Source: Isoetes taiwanensis
Lineage: Eukaryota; Streptophyta; Lycopodiopsida; Isoetales; Isoetaceae
Assembly (NCBI GenBank): GCA_021234155.1
Contig: JAJEKV010000109.1
Location: 1,169,193-1,233,192, forward strand
Length of the DNA stretch: 64,000 nt
Direction: 5' to 3'
Shown here piece after piece: positions 23,400-35,827 of this stretch (position 1 is the stretch's first letter; each line of letters begins with the position of its first letter). A model generated the notes under the pieces. It saw only the letters and a program-made list of their open reading frames with translations. It searched no databases and was not told where the DNA came from. Position numbers and translations under genes: made by a program.

Positions 23400-24996
23400 T
23401 CAATTCATAGCCATTGTGTAATCAACACAATCCAAGGAGATATAATCAGCTTGCTCAGAAGTCCCTTCCATTCCAGGCCTATATTCATTGTCATCAATGT
23501 CCACGAAACCCTCATCCCCATCTCGAGGACTGGGGACATCGTCATAGTACCTTTTCCGTGCCTTACCTATTCGTTCCACAGGTTGCATACCTGCAGAGAC
23601 ATTAAAAATCACACATCGTACGTCACTAGGCGTGGCCTGCGAGGGATTGAGAGTTATTCTCCATGCAGCCTTCACCCGATGCTCTGAAATAAAAGCACAG
23701 TTAGTAGGCAAGATCCATTGACTAGACAGAATGAATTTGCCAGTCCTGAACATCCGGCATACAGTATAAACCAGAGAAGCAGACAGTTGCTTCCTGCCAT
23801 GGTATTTAACAAAGTGATGAGCCATGTGCAACAAGTTCTTGTTATCCAACACAACGACACTCTTCAAGTCACCTGCACCATGAAGCAGATAGAGATTCTT
23901 CCCCATCTCGATCTGCCTCTCAGAAACATTATGTAAACAAACTTTAAAGTGGACTTTACCAAAGTCCTTCAAACAATATCCTACTAATCCCTCAAAACAA
24001 TGCATTCTGGTATTTTTTAGAGCCTTGCATATCAGAAGGATGCCCGCCGGTCTTTGAGCTCCCCACCCAAAAAACCTCTTGATGGCAGCATTTACGGCAC
24101 GAGGAGTCTTCAAGGTGCTCCTAAGCACCCCCTGGCAGTGCAAGTGGTCCAGGTCTGATCCCCTTTCAAGGGCTACAGCACCAGCAAGAGTCTGGGTCTT
24201 CAAAAACTCCACAAGTTTCTCAAACATGGCAAGGGGAACATCAGTCCCAGCATAACCCAAAGTAAGGATTACATCCAACAAACCGGTTCCCTCATCCTCA
24301 CCCTCTACTCTACCCCTACCCTTCGACATGCCCTCCCTATCCCCCACAGAGAAAGCATCCTCAACACAAGGGAATTTAGCTTCAGAAGGCAAACTCTGTT
24401 TTCTACATCTAGCTGCCCTCTTTAACATGTTACCTGGGTTGCAGAATACCACAGCCGAAACAGAAAGTCCAGTACAGCAGTTTGTGAAGGGAGTTAGGTT
24501 TGGCCTTGCATGCAGGCGGCCCCCCTGTAAATTTCTTTGCAAGTGACACAGTTGTGCAGAATGTTGCTTCATAGCAGATACGCTGCTTTAACTGTATGTT
24601 TGCAAAACAGGTTGAGTTGTTTGGTACTTGTGTGTATGTACGCAGTTCAATCGAATACATTCTCATGCACCTTAGCTAGGATGACGTGGAAATGGGGTTT
24701 TGACCCCATCTTGACTTGGGTTGGACGGTTTTGGTTTTGTCATAGGGCATATCCTTGGGAATATGCCTTTTTTTGATGGTCAGGATAGAGCGATTATAGG
24801 ATAGAGTGATTATAGGATAGAGATTAAGAAAAGAAAAGGAAGCTTCTGCCTTACCTTTTGCTGATGAAGAATCGACCATAGCCGCTGTGCCCCCATCATT
24901 TGCAAGAAAAATGAAGTCGTCGTTCGCTATATCTTTTTGTCTACCATGTTTCTTCCAGATTCTGTCATAGCCTCTGTATCTATTACTTGCCATCAT
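23400..24996 (-). CDS. HUH-endonuclease (Rep/replitron-like) transposon protein, two exons
   Basis: Exon 1 is 24996-24855 (donor AAAAG|GTAAGG) and exon 2 is 24433-23400 (acceptor CAACCCAG|). They join in phase to give 391 residues. Exon 1 starts MMASNRYRGYDRIWKKHGRQ. Exon 2 contains LERGSDLDHLHCQGVL, whose HLH (about residues 144-146) is the metal-binding HUH motif of rolling-circle replication initiators. It then has FEGLVGYCLKDFGKVHF, with the YxxK nucleophile motif (Tyr200, Lys203). The region after (LSASLVYTVCRMFRTGKFIL, SSQWILPTN) fits eukaryotic replitron-type Rep proteins as I remember them. The C-terminus is acidic. HUH proteins nick and rejoin one DNA strand; here this would drive transposition. 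The frame is open throughout, so the copy may be young. A helicase domain was not seen. Confidence 0.75.
24781..24825 (+). repeat. Short tandem repeat, three units
   Basis: Three copies of ggatagagygattata (16 bp, the last truncated) in the intron between the two exons of the HUH gene. Confidence 0.8.
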
Positions 24997-25050
24997 AGCC
25001 GCCAAGCATGCTACCGATCTGCAAAAGAAAGGAAGGAAATCAAGAAGCAA

Positions 25051-25973
25051 AACCGTGCTTGAAGACGAGCCGCCTGTTCTGCCGTTTCTTGCCCATAAAT
25101 TTTTTTCCCTCTCTTTTACTAACCAAGTTTTCCTTGACCATTTTTGTCTTTAATTTTTTTTGTCTATTCATCCATTGCAAATGTTTTATCATTTTTCACC
25201 ATCCTCTCATTATTATCACTTCTTAACGTCCTTGGCCTCAGCATTTAGCTGTAGGGTTTAATCTCAGCCGTTGATCTCTGGATGTTATGTTCAGTAACAT
25301 TTTGTGGCCCAATCGGTTATGACCATAACAAAGATGTTATGGCTATAACATTTCCTCTGCTGCCACAGGTGATTTTCTTTCTTTTGGGACCTCCGCCATA
25401 GCCAAGCAAAAATGCCAGGCAACAAATCCGTCGCCATAGCCGGGATGTAATAATGAATAGAATGATGTCCTTCAATATAAAAAGAAAAACATTTACGATG
25501 ATCTCTACATATTCTATGGTTATAAAAGGACTATCTAGATGGATGAAGAACCTCATCATCAAGAAGCAGTTTGTACATCGAGGGCATTGCCCCCACCCTC
25601 CACCAATTCCTTCCTCCCTCCGCCAATTCCTCAAATGCATATGGTCGGAAAACCTCCAATTGTGGAGCAACATCTGGCAAAGACGCCACAATGCATGCCC
25701 AAATTTATGACCCACCCATACAACAGATCTATCATCGATTCAGGCCACTGGATCAGGATTCTCAGGGAGGACAAGCGTTTTTTCTCATGCATGTCGCTTG
25801 TCTTCCAATTGCCTGGCAAGGTAGGGCGCAGGATTTTTCTCCTTCTCCTCTCTTACAAGATGATTTTGCAGGCAACCATTTGGACTTCAAACTTTTAGAC
25901 TTCGGACTTCCGATCAGCAACTCAACTTCGGTTGTACCCACTTTGAACCATCGCTGAAAATGTCGGACGTGGG
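25051..25973. other. Intergenic, no confident gene
   Basis: Upstream of the HUH gene. Two overlapping plus-strand frames (25539-25957) are proline-rich at the start and match no family I know. Near 25312-25350 ggttatgaccataac and gttatggctataac form small palindromes related to the termini of the element at 25974-26061. Confidence 0.4.
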
Positions 25974-26061
25974 CATGTTATAGCCAGCCTTAAATGGCAA
26001 AAAATCTGCTAAGTCCACAAAAACGCCATGTATTTTTTTTTCTTGGCGTGGCTATAACATG
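25974..26061. mobile_element. Small MITE-like foldback
   Basis: Terminal inverted repeats: 25974-25986 (catgttatagcca) and 26049-26061 (tggctataacatg) are perfect over 13 bp and extend further with mismatches. They enclose an 88-bp segment that includes a T-run. No clear target-site duplication was seen. Confidence 0.45.
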
Positions 26062-27104
<1,043 letters not shown>

Positions 27105-27208
27105 TGAATAGTTTATTACTCTTTGTTCCCAAATAAATCCCCCCTTTTTTCTCCGGAGTTACTTGCCAAATTGCTTCTCTACACCCAGTACCAGCAGGAA
27201 CTATTCCA

Positions 27209-27340
27209 CCTCGGGACCAACAAGGGGTAGTACAGGAATATTCACCTGTTGTCCATCGATTATGCCTTTCGGCCTGATCTTAGGCCCTGACTCACCCTCC
27301 GTGGACGAACCTTGTGGAGGAACCCTTGGGTTTTCGGGGC
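27209..27340 (-). pseudogene. Plastid 23S rRNA fragment (central domain)
   Basis: The minus strand reads through a highly conserved part of plastid/bacterial 23S rRNA: CCCCGAAAACC, AAGGGTTCCTCC, GGAGGGTGAGTCAGGGCC, AGGCCGAAAGGCATAATCGA, ACAGGTGAATATTCCTGTAC and CTTGTTGGTCCCGAGG. The match ends abruptly on both sides, so this is a 132-bp fragment within the plastid insertion. Confidence 0.85.
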
Positions 27341-27654
27341 CCGAACCACGTCAGCGGAATGTCGATGCCGAGCAGCTGTTTCAAAGCCAAGGTGATGCTT
27401 TTCGGTCGGATGACCTGGAGATTGACAAATACCATGGATTATTGGGGGAGACCTATTACCAGAATGTTTTTTCTATTAGGACGATAAGTCTGAAAATAAA
27501 GATTACCCATTTTTTCTGTCGAGGGTGTCTCGAATATAAAATCGAACATTTATAGGACAAATAATCTTTTTTGATATGCCGTATTCTGAAACTTCATTTT
27601 ATATTTATTTTTCAGAATTAGATTTATTTTTTTGGATAAATAGAATTTTATACA

Positions 27655-27697
27655 TCTGGAAAGCTGTATGCCTTGAGAGAGGCTTGTACAGTTCGGG
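27655..27697 (+). pseudogene. Group II intron domain V-like sequence
   Basis: AGCTGTATGCC..GAGA..GGCTTGTACAGTT has the stem and GNRA-type tetraloop arrangement of group II intron domain V (consensus AGCYGTATGC-GAAA-GCATGTACRGTT). It lies between two 23S rRNA fragments and is probably from a plastid gene intron. The source intron cannot be identified. Confidence 0.65.
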
Positions 27698-27757
27698 AAG
27701 AGATCCTCATTTCTGACAAATAAGAGTCTACTTCAACCAATATACTGGAAGGCAAAG

Positions 27758-27873
27758 AAGGCCCCCTTCCGAGGGGGCTCGAGCCATCAGTGAAATACCA
27801 CTCTGGAAGAGCTAGGATTCTAACCTTGTGGCAAGACGGACCAAGGGAAAGTCTCAGGTAGACAGTTTCTATC
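27758..27873 (+). pseudogene. Plastid 23S rRNA fragment (3' region)
   Basis: Plus strand matches a later part of plastid 23S rRNA: GAGCCATCAGTGAAATACCA, CTCTGGAAGAGCTAGGATTC, TAACCTTGTG and AAGTCTCAGGTAGACAGTTT. The orientation is opposite to the 27209-27340 fragment and the intervening rRNA is absent, so the plastid-derived block is rearranged. Confidence 0.85.
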
Positions 27874-27889
27874 AGTTTGAGATTGGCTT

Positions 27890-30800
27890 GTTTTATCATC
27901 ATCTTTGCGTGTCGTTGCGAGTCTTAAAGTTGTCTAGCGTTTGTTCATGGATTTAGAATGTTTAATGTTTGCTTTAAATGAATGGGAATTTTGGAGGGGG
28001 GTATTTAAGCCCGATTTAAGCTCTTCGGCCATATGTATTATTTCATAATTTAAATCGTTCCTAATTCGGAGGTGTAATTGCCTTGAGGAATTGTTTCAAT
28101 ATTTTTATTTTAATGTCTCCATGTTGTAGCTTTTCCCACTTTTTATACATTATCAGCATTTTCAATTCTATTATAGTTGTCTAGCTTATTGATCTAATTT
28201 TATTCTGTTCCCTAGCTTATTGGACTAATCTTATTTTGTTTCTTTAGTCGTATATCTGACATTCGTTTGCCTTCCCATGCATCTCGATTTATCTAGCATA
28301 TGATGTTGTTACCTTGGAATTGTGGTACCTCGTTGATTTGCGCTATTTATTGATCTATATTATTGTTGGCTCTTAACTTCCTGGTTGTGTTGAATTCTCG
28401 GTCTTCAAAGGTCTTGGATTTGTACATTTGTACCATCCGATTTGCTTGCATGGAACGTACTTCTGTTTCCTATGACCACATCGCCAAGTGCTACTCAAGA
28501 ATTTTGGGTCAGCAGTTTAGCCAAGAAGGAGCTATCCTTGATTGCGGGCAATGATAAGTATTGTATTGTGCGGTGTTTAATGGAACATATTCTGAGGGAA
28601 TAATATTAATGTATCTTCTTAACGTGTCTAAATCTATATAAATGCCAATAGGTTCAAAAGAAAGAGTTCTCACATTGTTGCAGAAAGTTTCTTAATTTTC
28701 TTTCAAAAAGGTCGGATTCCTCACACAACTGGCAACAATTGGAAGGAAATTATAAGTAGGAAATGATATTAGATTCATGGAATTTTTACTCATTCTAAGT
28801 ACGTAAATGGTAACTGGAAACAACTATAATCTATCTGGATGATGCAATCTTCAAACTGAACTATACTACTAAAATCATACAATCGATCCATAGTTGTCGC
28901 TTATCTGGAACTAGCAAGAACAATTGTGGAAGCTTTACTAGTTGCCGGGATGAATGTACTGCAGTCTAAGGAACTAACAGAGCTCTTCTAGTTAAGCAAA
29001 AATCTAAGCAAGTTTAGTATTATAGGTTAATTTTGCACTCAAGCATCATGGCAGATCAAGGTAAGATACTTTGTTATGGCCTATAAGAGGTTCACTTGCC
29101 CATCTATGAACAGAGGTAAGCGACTTAGGAACATATTTACTTCTTCAGAACATCTATGCACACAGATGAACGAATTAGAAATCTACATTACCAAACATTT
29201 GGAGGCTTGGAACCAAAGAAATGTTCCACTGCAAGAAATTTCAATAAGAATAAATTACTCCTTCCTAAGTAAAATATTTGAAGCTTGCGACCTAGCTAAA
29301 TAAAACGTTCATATGTTGACTTATGGATGGAGTTCTTCTTACTAAATTTGTTTTAGCTATAAACAAGCAATTCAAACTTCAATTTTGTCTATTATCCTCG
29401 TACCTTAGGAAAAATGTATTATTTTATCACTAGGTATTGAAGATTCCTCCTCTTTATATAATGAGCATGCATGTGTTGTATCTTCTTCTCACGTTATCTT
29501 AAAACTCTTATTTGCATTGTGTACAATCATTTTCCTGCCTAATTTTCAAGTAGAAAAAAGCATTATTAATGTCCAATTAGATACCAACTATTTTATGAGA
29601 TACACACAACACGCCAACATTACTGGCTTAGAAGAAGATTTAACAATGCACTTGATATGCCCACAAATTTCGACAACAAAAACCATAAGCAATTATCGAA
29701 TCACATTAAAGCTAAAATCTAAAACAAATTATTCAACTCAACTAAAAACTGCACCAACATGAGAAATAGTGGATACTTATAGTTGGTTTGTACTGGACGT
29801 TAAAAATACTATTTTATGCTATTCTATTCCTCGTCATATGCTCACAATTATATCGAATATAGTATTAATGTCCGACACACATTTACTAGTTATTATGATT
29901 GCTTATTGCAATTTTTTTACTATTAATAAGGTGTAAAAGTTGTGAAAATAGTATTTTATACCATATGATTTAGAAGGTTAAGTATGGGTATTCGTAGCAA
30001 AAAATCATACAAAGTTGACTTGGTATGGCCAATTTGAGTTTGGCATTTTTTTTGGGTTGCCCCTGGGGGCAAGCCCTTGTAGATGTGGGCTTATGGCATA
30101 GTCTAGGTATATGCTAATATATACCAAAAATATGCCAATGATGCTCCCCGCTGTTGTTGGGCAGCCACTTTGGAAACCGGCTAACCTGTTGTTCAGGAAT
30201 AGATTTCTTGCACAGCTGCAGCCATGGCGATGGCAGTCGCAGATCCGACTCGCACTTCGCTCATGTTGAGCTCGCCGCTAGAATCTACGAAGCAGGGGGC
30301 TATATTTCTTCATTGCCACAAAGGGGCTTTGCCGCTCTAGCACCGAAGAACCAAATGGAAAACCAATTTCGAACACTCACGAGACTTGATCGCCGCCTCT
30401 TATTGGGCCGGTTTTGAGCTCTACTGATGCGAGTCAAAAATCTCCAAAAAAAACCCCCTTTTTGCTTCTTGGTTCTCTTCTGAAATGGTTCCCATTTCTT
30501 TGCCGCTTTGCTTTACAAGATATGTCTTAAATCATGACAGTTGTAGAATTGCTTAATACTATGCTAAGTTCCTTCGTTCTGCCTGCCCGATATATTGTTC
30601 ATTATGTTTCTTGGAGGCTGGACATCTTCCAAGTTTAATTTCTTGGTTGTTTCTTGCAGAGGACGTTTCAATTGGGAATGATATAAATGCTCTGAGATAA
30701 GATATCAACAAGCTTCGATCCCTTATATCTTTTGTGTAAGATTCATACTGTGATTATTCCTCCAGTCTCTGAGAGAGCAACGCTACTGCTGTTTCTCATG

Positions 30801-31460
30801 GCTTGTGGCTCAAGATTCATCGATCATGCTGCTACCTCTGAGAGAACGAACAATACCCTACATTGCTTGCAGGAGGTAGGCGGTGAATCAGGTTGGGAGC
30901 GAGCATTTGAAAAATTGTTGCACACCTAGTATCGTAATATTGTGTCTTGGACTAGAAGCAGTTTCCATATTTCTCCTGACTTTTCCATTATTTAAGACAT
31001 CTGGAGGTGTCCTCCTGCAAATGGCGCCTAATGGGATCCCAACCTCTGTTTTGAACAAATGTCTTGGTCAGGTCAGTTTTGAAGTTCTGATTTATGACAT
31101 CCTTTTTCTTTGTGCAGTTGCACATCTAAATTCCTAGTAACTGTAATTGATAAGTATTTTTAGATGCCACAGAGGCACACATTAGTGACCCACAGAGGCA
31201 GTTTGCTTCAATAGCGCACTCTAACCATCGTATTCTTGCAGATGCTAAGCTGAAGCAAGCCAACTTAGTGCTACATAACGCAGTTCAGTCATTGGTGCAA
31301 TCTTTTTTTTTTTTTTTGAAGGCAAGGAGACATCATGAAGGTGCCATTTTTATATTATCAGAATAAAAGAGTACATGCATCAACAATATGGGAAGTTACT
31401 ACAGGAGCATACCTCAACATCTTCGCTTCCCTGTCTTTGGATTTTGATGCTATGTCATTC
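27890..31460. other. Intergenic, mostly featureless
   Basis: No gene recognised. A dispersed repeat copy lies at 29866-29940 (annotated separately). A GC-richer island at 30140-30420 starts near an ATG-rich stretch with transit-peptide-like composition but has no recognisable product. It could be a decayed 5' part of the acetyl-CoA carboxylase remnant further right, though I could not establish this. Confidence 0.45.
29866..29940 (+). repeat. Dispersed repeat, copy A (matches 37411-37480)
   Basis: The stretch ttaatgtccgacacacattt followed by actagttattatga and caatttttttac closely matches 37411-37480. Both copies are flanked by unrelated sequence, so this is the conserved part of a dispersed element. 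Confidence 0.7.
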
Positions 31461-31465
31461 CAGAT

Positions 31466-32450
31466 TTGGATGATAAAAGGGTGCCTTGGTAGTTACAAAC
31501 TTAAATTGAACTCATCTGAGATTCTGCTGAGGTTCACATGCTTTGGGATGGAGGGCTTCTAGTCCAAGTTACTGTTACTACTAGAAATTTTCTGCGCATC
31601 TCTTTCATAGCCATAGCTTGGTTTTATCATCTAGTAAACCATACATTGATAAAATACAAATATGAAAAGTTGGTGAATTCCCTATTACAGAATGATCATG
31701 ACCCATCATGCCTTACTGTTGAAACACCATGCAAGTTGCTTAGGTTCCTGGTCATTGATGACAGCAATGTGGAGACAGATTCTCCGTATGGAGAAATGGA
31801 AGCAATGAAAATATGCATGCCACTTTTGGCTCCTGCATCTGGTACAGTTCGCTTCAAGTTGACAGAGGGTCAGGCTATGGTCGTAAGTGGTTAGACCTTT
31901 CTTCTTGCAAAGTGATAGAATGTAATTAAAAGTTTATTTTCTTTGCAGACTTCTGATTTCATTGGGTTGCTGGACTTGGACGATCCTTCTGTTGTAAGGA
32001 AAGTAGTACCCTTGGCAGCCGTAAACCAATTCCCAACAAAGTAGATCAACGATGTGCAACAAGTATTAATGCAACACATATGGTGCTAATGAGATATGAA
32101 CATGATATTGATGACGTGGTACTTCTGGGCTATACATATTTGCAATTGTTTGCCAATGTAATGGTTCTATTGAACATTGGTTGAGAAATCATATTGCATT
32201 GTTGTTTCCTAAAGCAAGTTGTTCAAACACTTTTAAATTGTCTGGATGATCCACAATTGCCGCCCAAAGGTGATTTATCTTCTTGTGTAATGATTTTTTG
32301 TGTTTCTATATGAACCAACGTTTCTTACAATCTTGACAATAACTGCAGCTTGATACTATATTCCAAGATTAAGAGACCTTGTCTAACAAAAGGCAGGGAG
32401 ATGTGGATTTTCCAGCAAAATCTCTCTATGCAGCACTAGAGGTAATGCTG
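31466..32450 (+). pseudogene. ACC1: Homomeric acetyl-CoA carboxylase remnant (biotin-carrier region)
   Basis: Recognisable pieces of plant multidomain ACCase occur in order on the plus strand: YKLKLNSSEI, MLWDGGLLVQV (after a frame change), LLQNDHDPS, VETPCKLLRFLVIDDSNVET, EAMKICMPLLAPASGTVRFK, LDLDDPSVVRK (after a tttgcag acceptor), QTLLNCLDD and DVDFPAKSLYAALE. This spans the biotin-carrier domain and the start of the central domain. The biotin-accepting Lys (codon 31808-31810) persists, but the usual MKM context is MKI. Stops, frame changes and missing exons before and after make it a pseudogene. Confidence 0.8.
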
Positions 32451-32702
32451 TTATCCCCTAAAAACATTCCAAGGTATTGTTATCCAAGTTAATTAATTAT
32501 ATATTGATTTATTTTTCTCAGAATGGATCGACTCCAACCCAAAGGACTAATTGACTGTAGTAAGACTAGTGAAACCATTGGCGGCAAAAGATTTATGATG
32601 GTGGCCATGAGGGTCATGCATTCAGTATTGTTGAGTCACTTTTCGACGAAACATTTTAGTCAGAATGTGTAGATCAAAAGACTTCCCACACGCTAATGTA
32701 TG

Positions 32703-33348
32703 GTGCTCACCATGAGCACACATGCATGTTAAAAGTGATCATTTCAATACATGTTCAGTAGACACGCAAAATGAGATTTTGGCGTAAAGAGGAGGTGCAA
32801 GAGATCTATACTAGTAGATACATTATCTTTTGCTCTCTCTTTTCGTTGTTTGGCTATTTGAAGCATATGGATCTATTCGCAGACCTGAATGCTTGGATAT
32901 TCATCTATCTGCAAACCAAACAATTTCATTGGATAGAAAGTATGTGACGTTGGTAATCTCAACATGTATGAGTGATATTGTGACCATGTGGATGTTTTGG
33001 GTTAAAGATGAATGGTTTAATTTAGTCCTATGGGAGTTTCCATTTAACTGTTCTAGCTTAACAAATATTTCTGTTTTTACATGATAAAATATGATCAAGA
33101 AAAAAAAAAAAAAAGTTGAAATAAAATTCATTTCTAGCTATAAACTAGAACTTCTATGAGTCAAATGTATTTCATTTATTAGAAGGGATCTAATAGTTCA
33201 TCTGTACATTGTACTTGGGGAATACTTGGAGCACGTTGGGACTCTTCACAAGTACTTTGCATGCAAAATATGGAATGGTTCAGCTCAAACTGGTAAATCT
33301 AGTGGCAATTTCTTAAAGGAGTTTGTTGTTCCTAGTGTAGGGGTTAAA
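32703..33348 (+). repeat. Tandem duplication, first unit (646 bp)
   Basis: Begins gtgctcaccatgagcac and is repeated with few differences at 33349-33990. The unit contains a TATA-poor AT-rich part and a short frame with AKIWNGSAQTG-like peptides (CKIWNGSAQTGK) conserved in both copies, but no known domain. Confidence 0.85.
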
Positions 33349-33990
33349 GTGCTCACCATGAGCACAAATGCATGTTAAAAGTGATCATTTCAATACATGT
33401 TCAGTAGACACGCAAAATGACATTTCGGCGTAAAGAGGAGGTGCAAGAGCTCTATACTAGTAGATATATTATCTTTTGCTCTCTCTTTTTGTTGTTTAGC
33501 TATTTGAAGCATATGGACCTGTTCGCAGACCTGAATGCTTGGATATTCATCTATCTGCAAACCAAACAATTTCATTGGGTAGGAAGTTTGTGACGTTGGT
33601 AATCTCAACACGTATGAGTGATATTGTGACTTATGTGGATGTTTTGGTTAAAAATGAATGGTTTACGTTAGTCCTATGGGAGTTTTCATTTCTGTTCTAG
33701 CTCAACAAATATTTTTTTTCTACATGTAAAAATATGATCAAAAAAATTGAAAAAGAGCTGAAATAGAATTAATTTCTAGCTATAAACTAGGACTTCCATG
33801 AGTCAAATGTATTTCATTTATTAGAAGGGATCTAATAGTTCATCGGCACATTGTACTTCAGGAATACTTGGAGCACGTTGGGACTCTTCAAAAGTACTTT
33901 GCATGCAAAATATGGAATGGTTCAGCTCAAACTGGTAAACCTAGTGGCAATTTCTTAAAGGAATTTGTTGTTCCTGGGGTAGGGGTTAAA
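33349..33990 (+). repeat. Tandem duplication, second unit
   Basis: Direct copy of 32703-33348 at an offset of 646 bp, identical at most positions, with a few indels (for example in the A-rich run near 33740). The second unit ends at tggggtaggggttaaaa, matching the junction tgtaggggttaaag of the first. The peptide CKIWNGSAQTGKPSGNFLKE is open here. Confidence 0.85.
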
Positions 33991-35294
33991 ATAATACCAA
34001 GATCTAGATGGTGCATGGTAATATTTTTAGTTTTGGCATCATATACCAAGATATTCTAGATGGCGCATGGTAATATTTTTAGTTTTGGCATCATTGGATT
34101 GAGCAGCTGCATTATTGGATTTTGGTTCCTAGTAAGGTAAAGTGTTGATTTATGTACAAGGTCTTTGCATGATGGTTTATTAGGATCTCTTGTCGTGTAT
34201 TATGATAGTGAATTTACATGTAGAAAATATAACATACATATGCACGAGATTAAAAAATATTGACATGTTGCGTTGGTGGATTGCATGTATTCATGAACAG
34301 GAACACGAATCTCAGGAAACGAAAGTATTGTGTTCTCCAGTTACAGCCTCAGGTACTCCTTATAATTACACCTTATTTGATAAAAATGGGCAACTACATT
34401 AGGGCTATAACGTGAGAGAGGTTCCAAGTTGATGAGCAAAGAAGCATAATGCTTCAACCTGCACTTGATCTAATGGGGGGTGAATCCTTTTCTTTAGCCC
34501 TTGTAGTGGAAGAGCCCATTTATTGATTAAAAGTTAATTCCGCATGGCAAAAGAATCAATCTTTAAAAATCCTCATGTAATTATCTCTTAAGATTCGGGG
34601 ATCGTTGAGTTATCCATAGGATCGAAAGATATTTGCTAGAGGAAATCACTTTATCATGACAAGGGGAAAATGCATGACGTGAATTAATATGGTCATCGTT
34701 CATAAAATCATAAGAATCTCGTTGCCAATCCCGAACATTTGGTCCATGACTTAAGAGTGTTAAAGTTTCTTGCATTTTTATTACGTATTCCGCTTCAAAT
34801 CTATTCAAACTTTTTCCATAGTTGGACTTGGCCCTATAGCCCATTCATTTCAAGAATGCTCAGACCAGACAACTATCACATCTACTTCCAGTCTTAAGAG
34901 CTCAAGAGATTGATCTGTGGCCAAGGGCAGAGGAATATAATGACCTTCTAGTTGGAGCAAGGACCAGTATCCCTAATGGCAAGCTAGCATCTACCAATCT
35001 TAAACTTCGTATATAATTGTTGGTTAATGACGTCCTCTAGTGTGTTTGATATTTATGGTAGTTGTGGACGAAGCAACGTGAAAAACTCCTATCATACTTG
35101 GAACACGCAGGTATATTGGTATTGCATCGGGACACTTCAGTTAAGGCAAGGGATATAGCTTGTAATAGACAGCCAGGTACGTTCCAAATTATCAAATTCA
35201 GACAGAGGATGTTTGTAAATTAAATCATGTGATATGCAAATTCTTTGAATATTTATAGTAGCAGGCCATAGTTTCAACTAACAAGCTGTTCCAT
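33991..35294. other. Intergenic, no confident gene
   Basis: A direct repeat of agatggygcatggtaatattttta occurs at 34008-34090. A minus-strand 87-codon frame at 34581-34844 has AT-rich, plastid-like composition but no identity I can support. Confidence 0.4.
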
Positions 35295-35827
35295 GTGGCT
35301 TTCTCATTCTCAATTTCTTCATTGCCATTTCACCATTATGGCAACCCAAAAAGCGTCGTTATGATTGCCGTAGAGGATAGTGAATATAGCACAAAAGCGC
35401 TTCTTTGGGCCCTCAAAAACCTTCATCACTACAAATCCCGCGATACCACAGTTGTTCTTGTCCATGCCGAATCTGTAGGTCAGGTGTATACAGGTGCGGC
35501 CGGGCCTAGTTTGCCTCGCATGGTTGGTTTTTTTCCTCAAATTTTGTTTTTGTTTCTGTTTGATTCTCTGTATTTTTTTTTCCATGTTTCTGACCTAAAT
35601 GTTGAACCTTCTGCAGTCGGATATTATGTCACTCCAGACATGATTGATGCCATGAAGAAGCAGCAGCAGAGCATTACTGATAGTGTGTCTTTGAAAATGC
35701 AAGAGAGGGAACCTGTGATGCTGCAGAAAAAAAGCATTTTGATGTCTTGTTGGTAGGAAGCTATGGCTATGGAACACTCAAAAGTTATGAATTGAATCGA
35801 ATTGGATTGGGCTCCTCCACATGCTAA
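35295..35827 (+). pseudogene. Universal stress protein (UspA family), broken copy
   Basis: Begins like a plant USP: KSVVMIAVEDSEYSTKALLW and then ALKNLHHYKSRDTTVVLVHA, the first beta strand, helix and second strand of the UspA fold. An intron-like T-rich stretch follows, ending in ctgcag (about 35616). Then comes GYYVTPDMIDAMKKQQQS, typical of the family. After this the frame breaks: VLVGSYGYGTLK continues in another frame, and the final nucleotide-binding glycine motif and last strand are replaced by unrelated sequence ending at 35827. The conserved start and later frameshift indicate a recently decayed gene. Confidence 0.75.

Noticed and set aside
25539-25957. Proline-rich ORFs possibly encoding a regulatory protein
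   Set aside because: Two frames overlap, neither has a known domain, and no flanking exon could be joined.
34581-34844. Minus-strand 87-codon ORF that looked like a plastid gene fragment
   Set aside because: Composition is plastid-like but I could not match it to any plastid gene with confidence.
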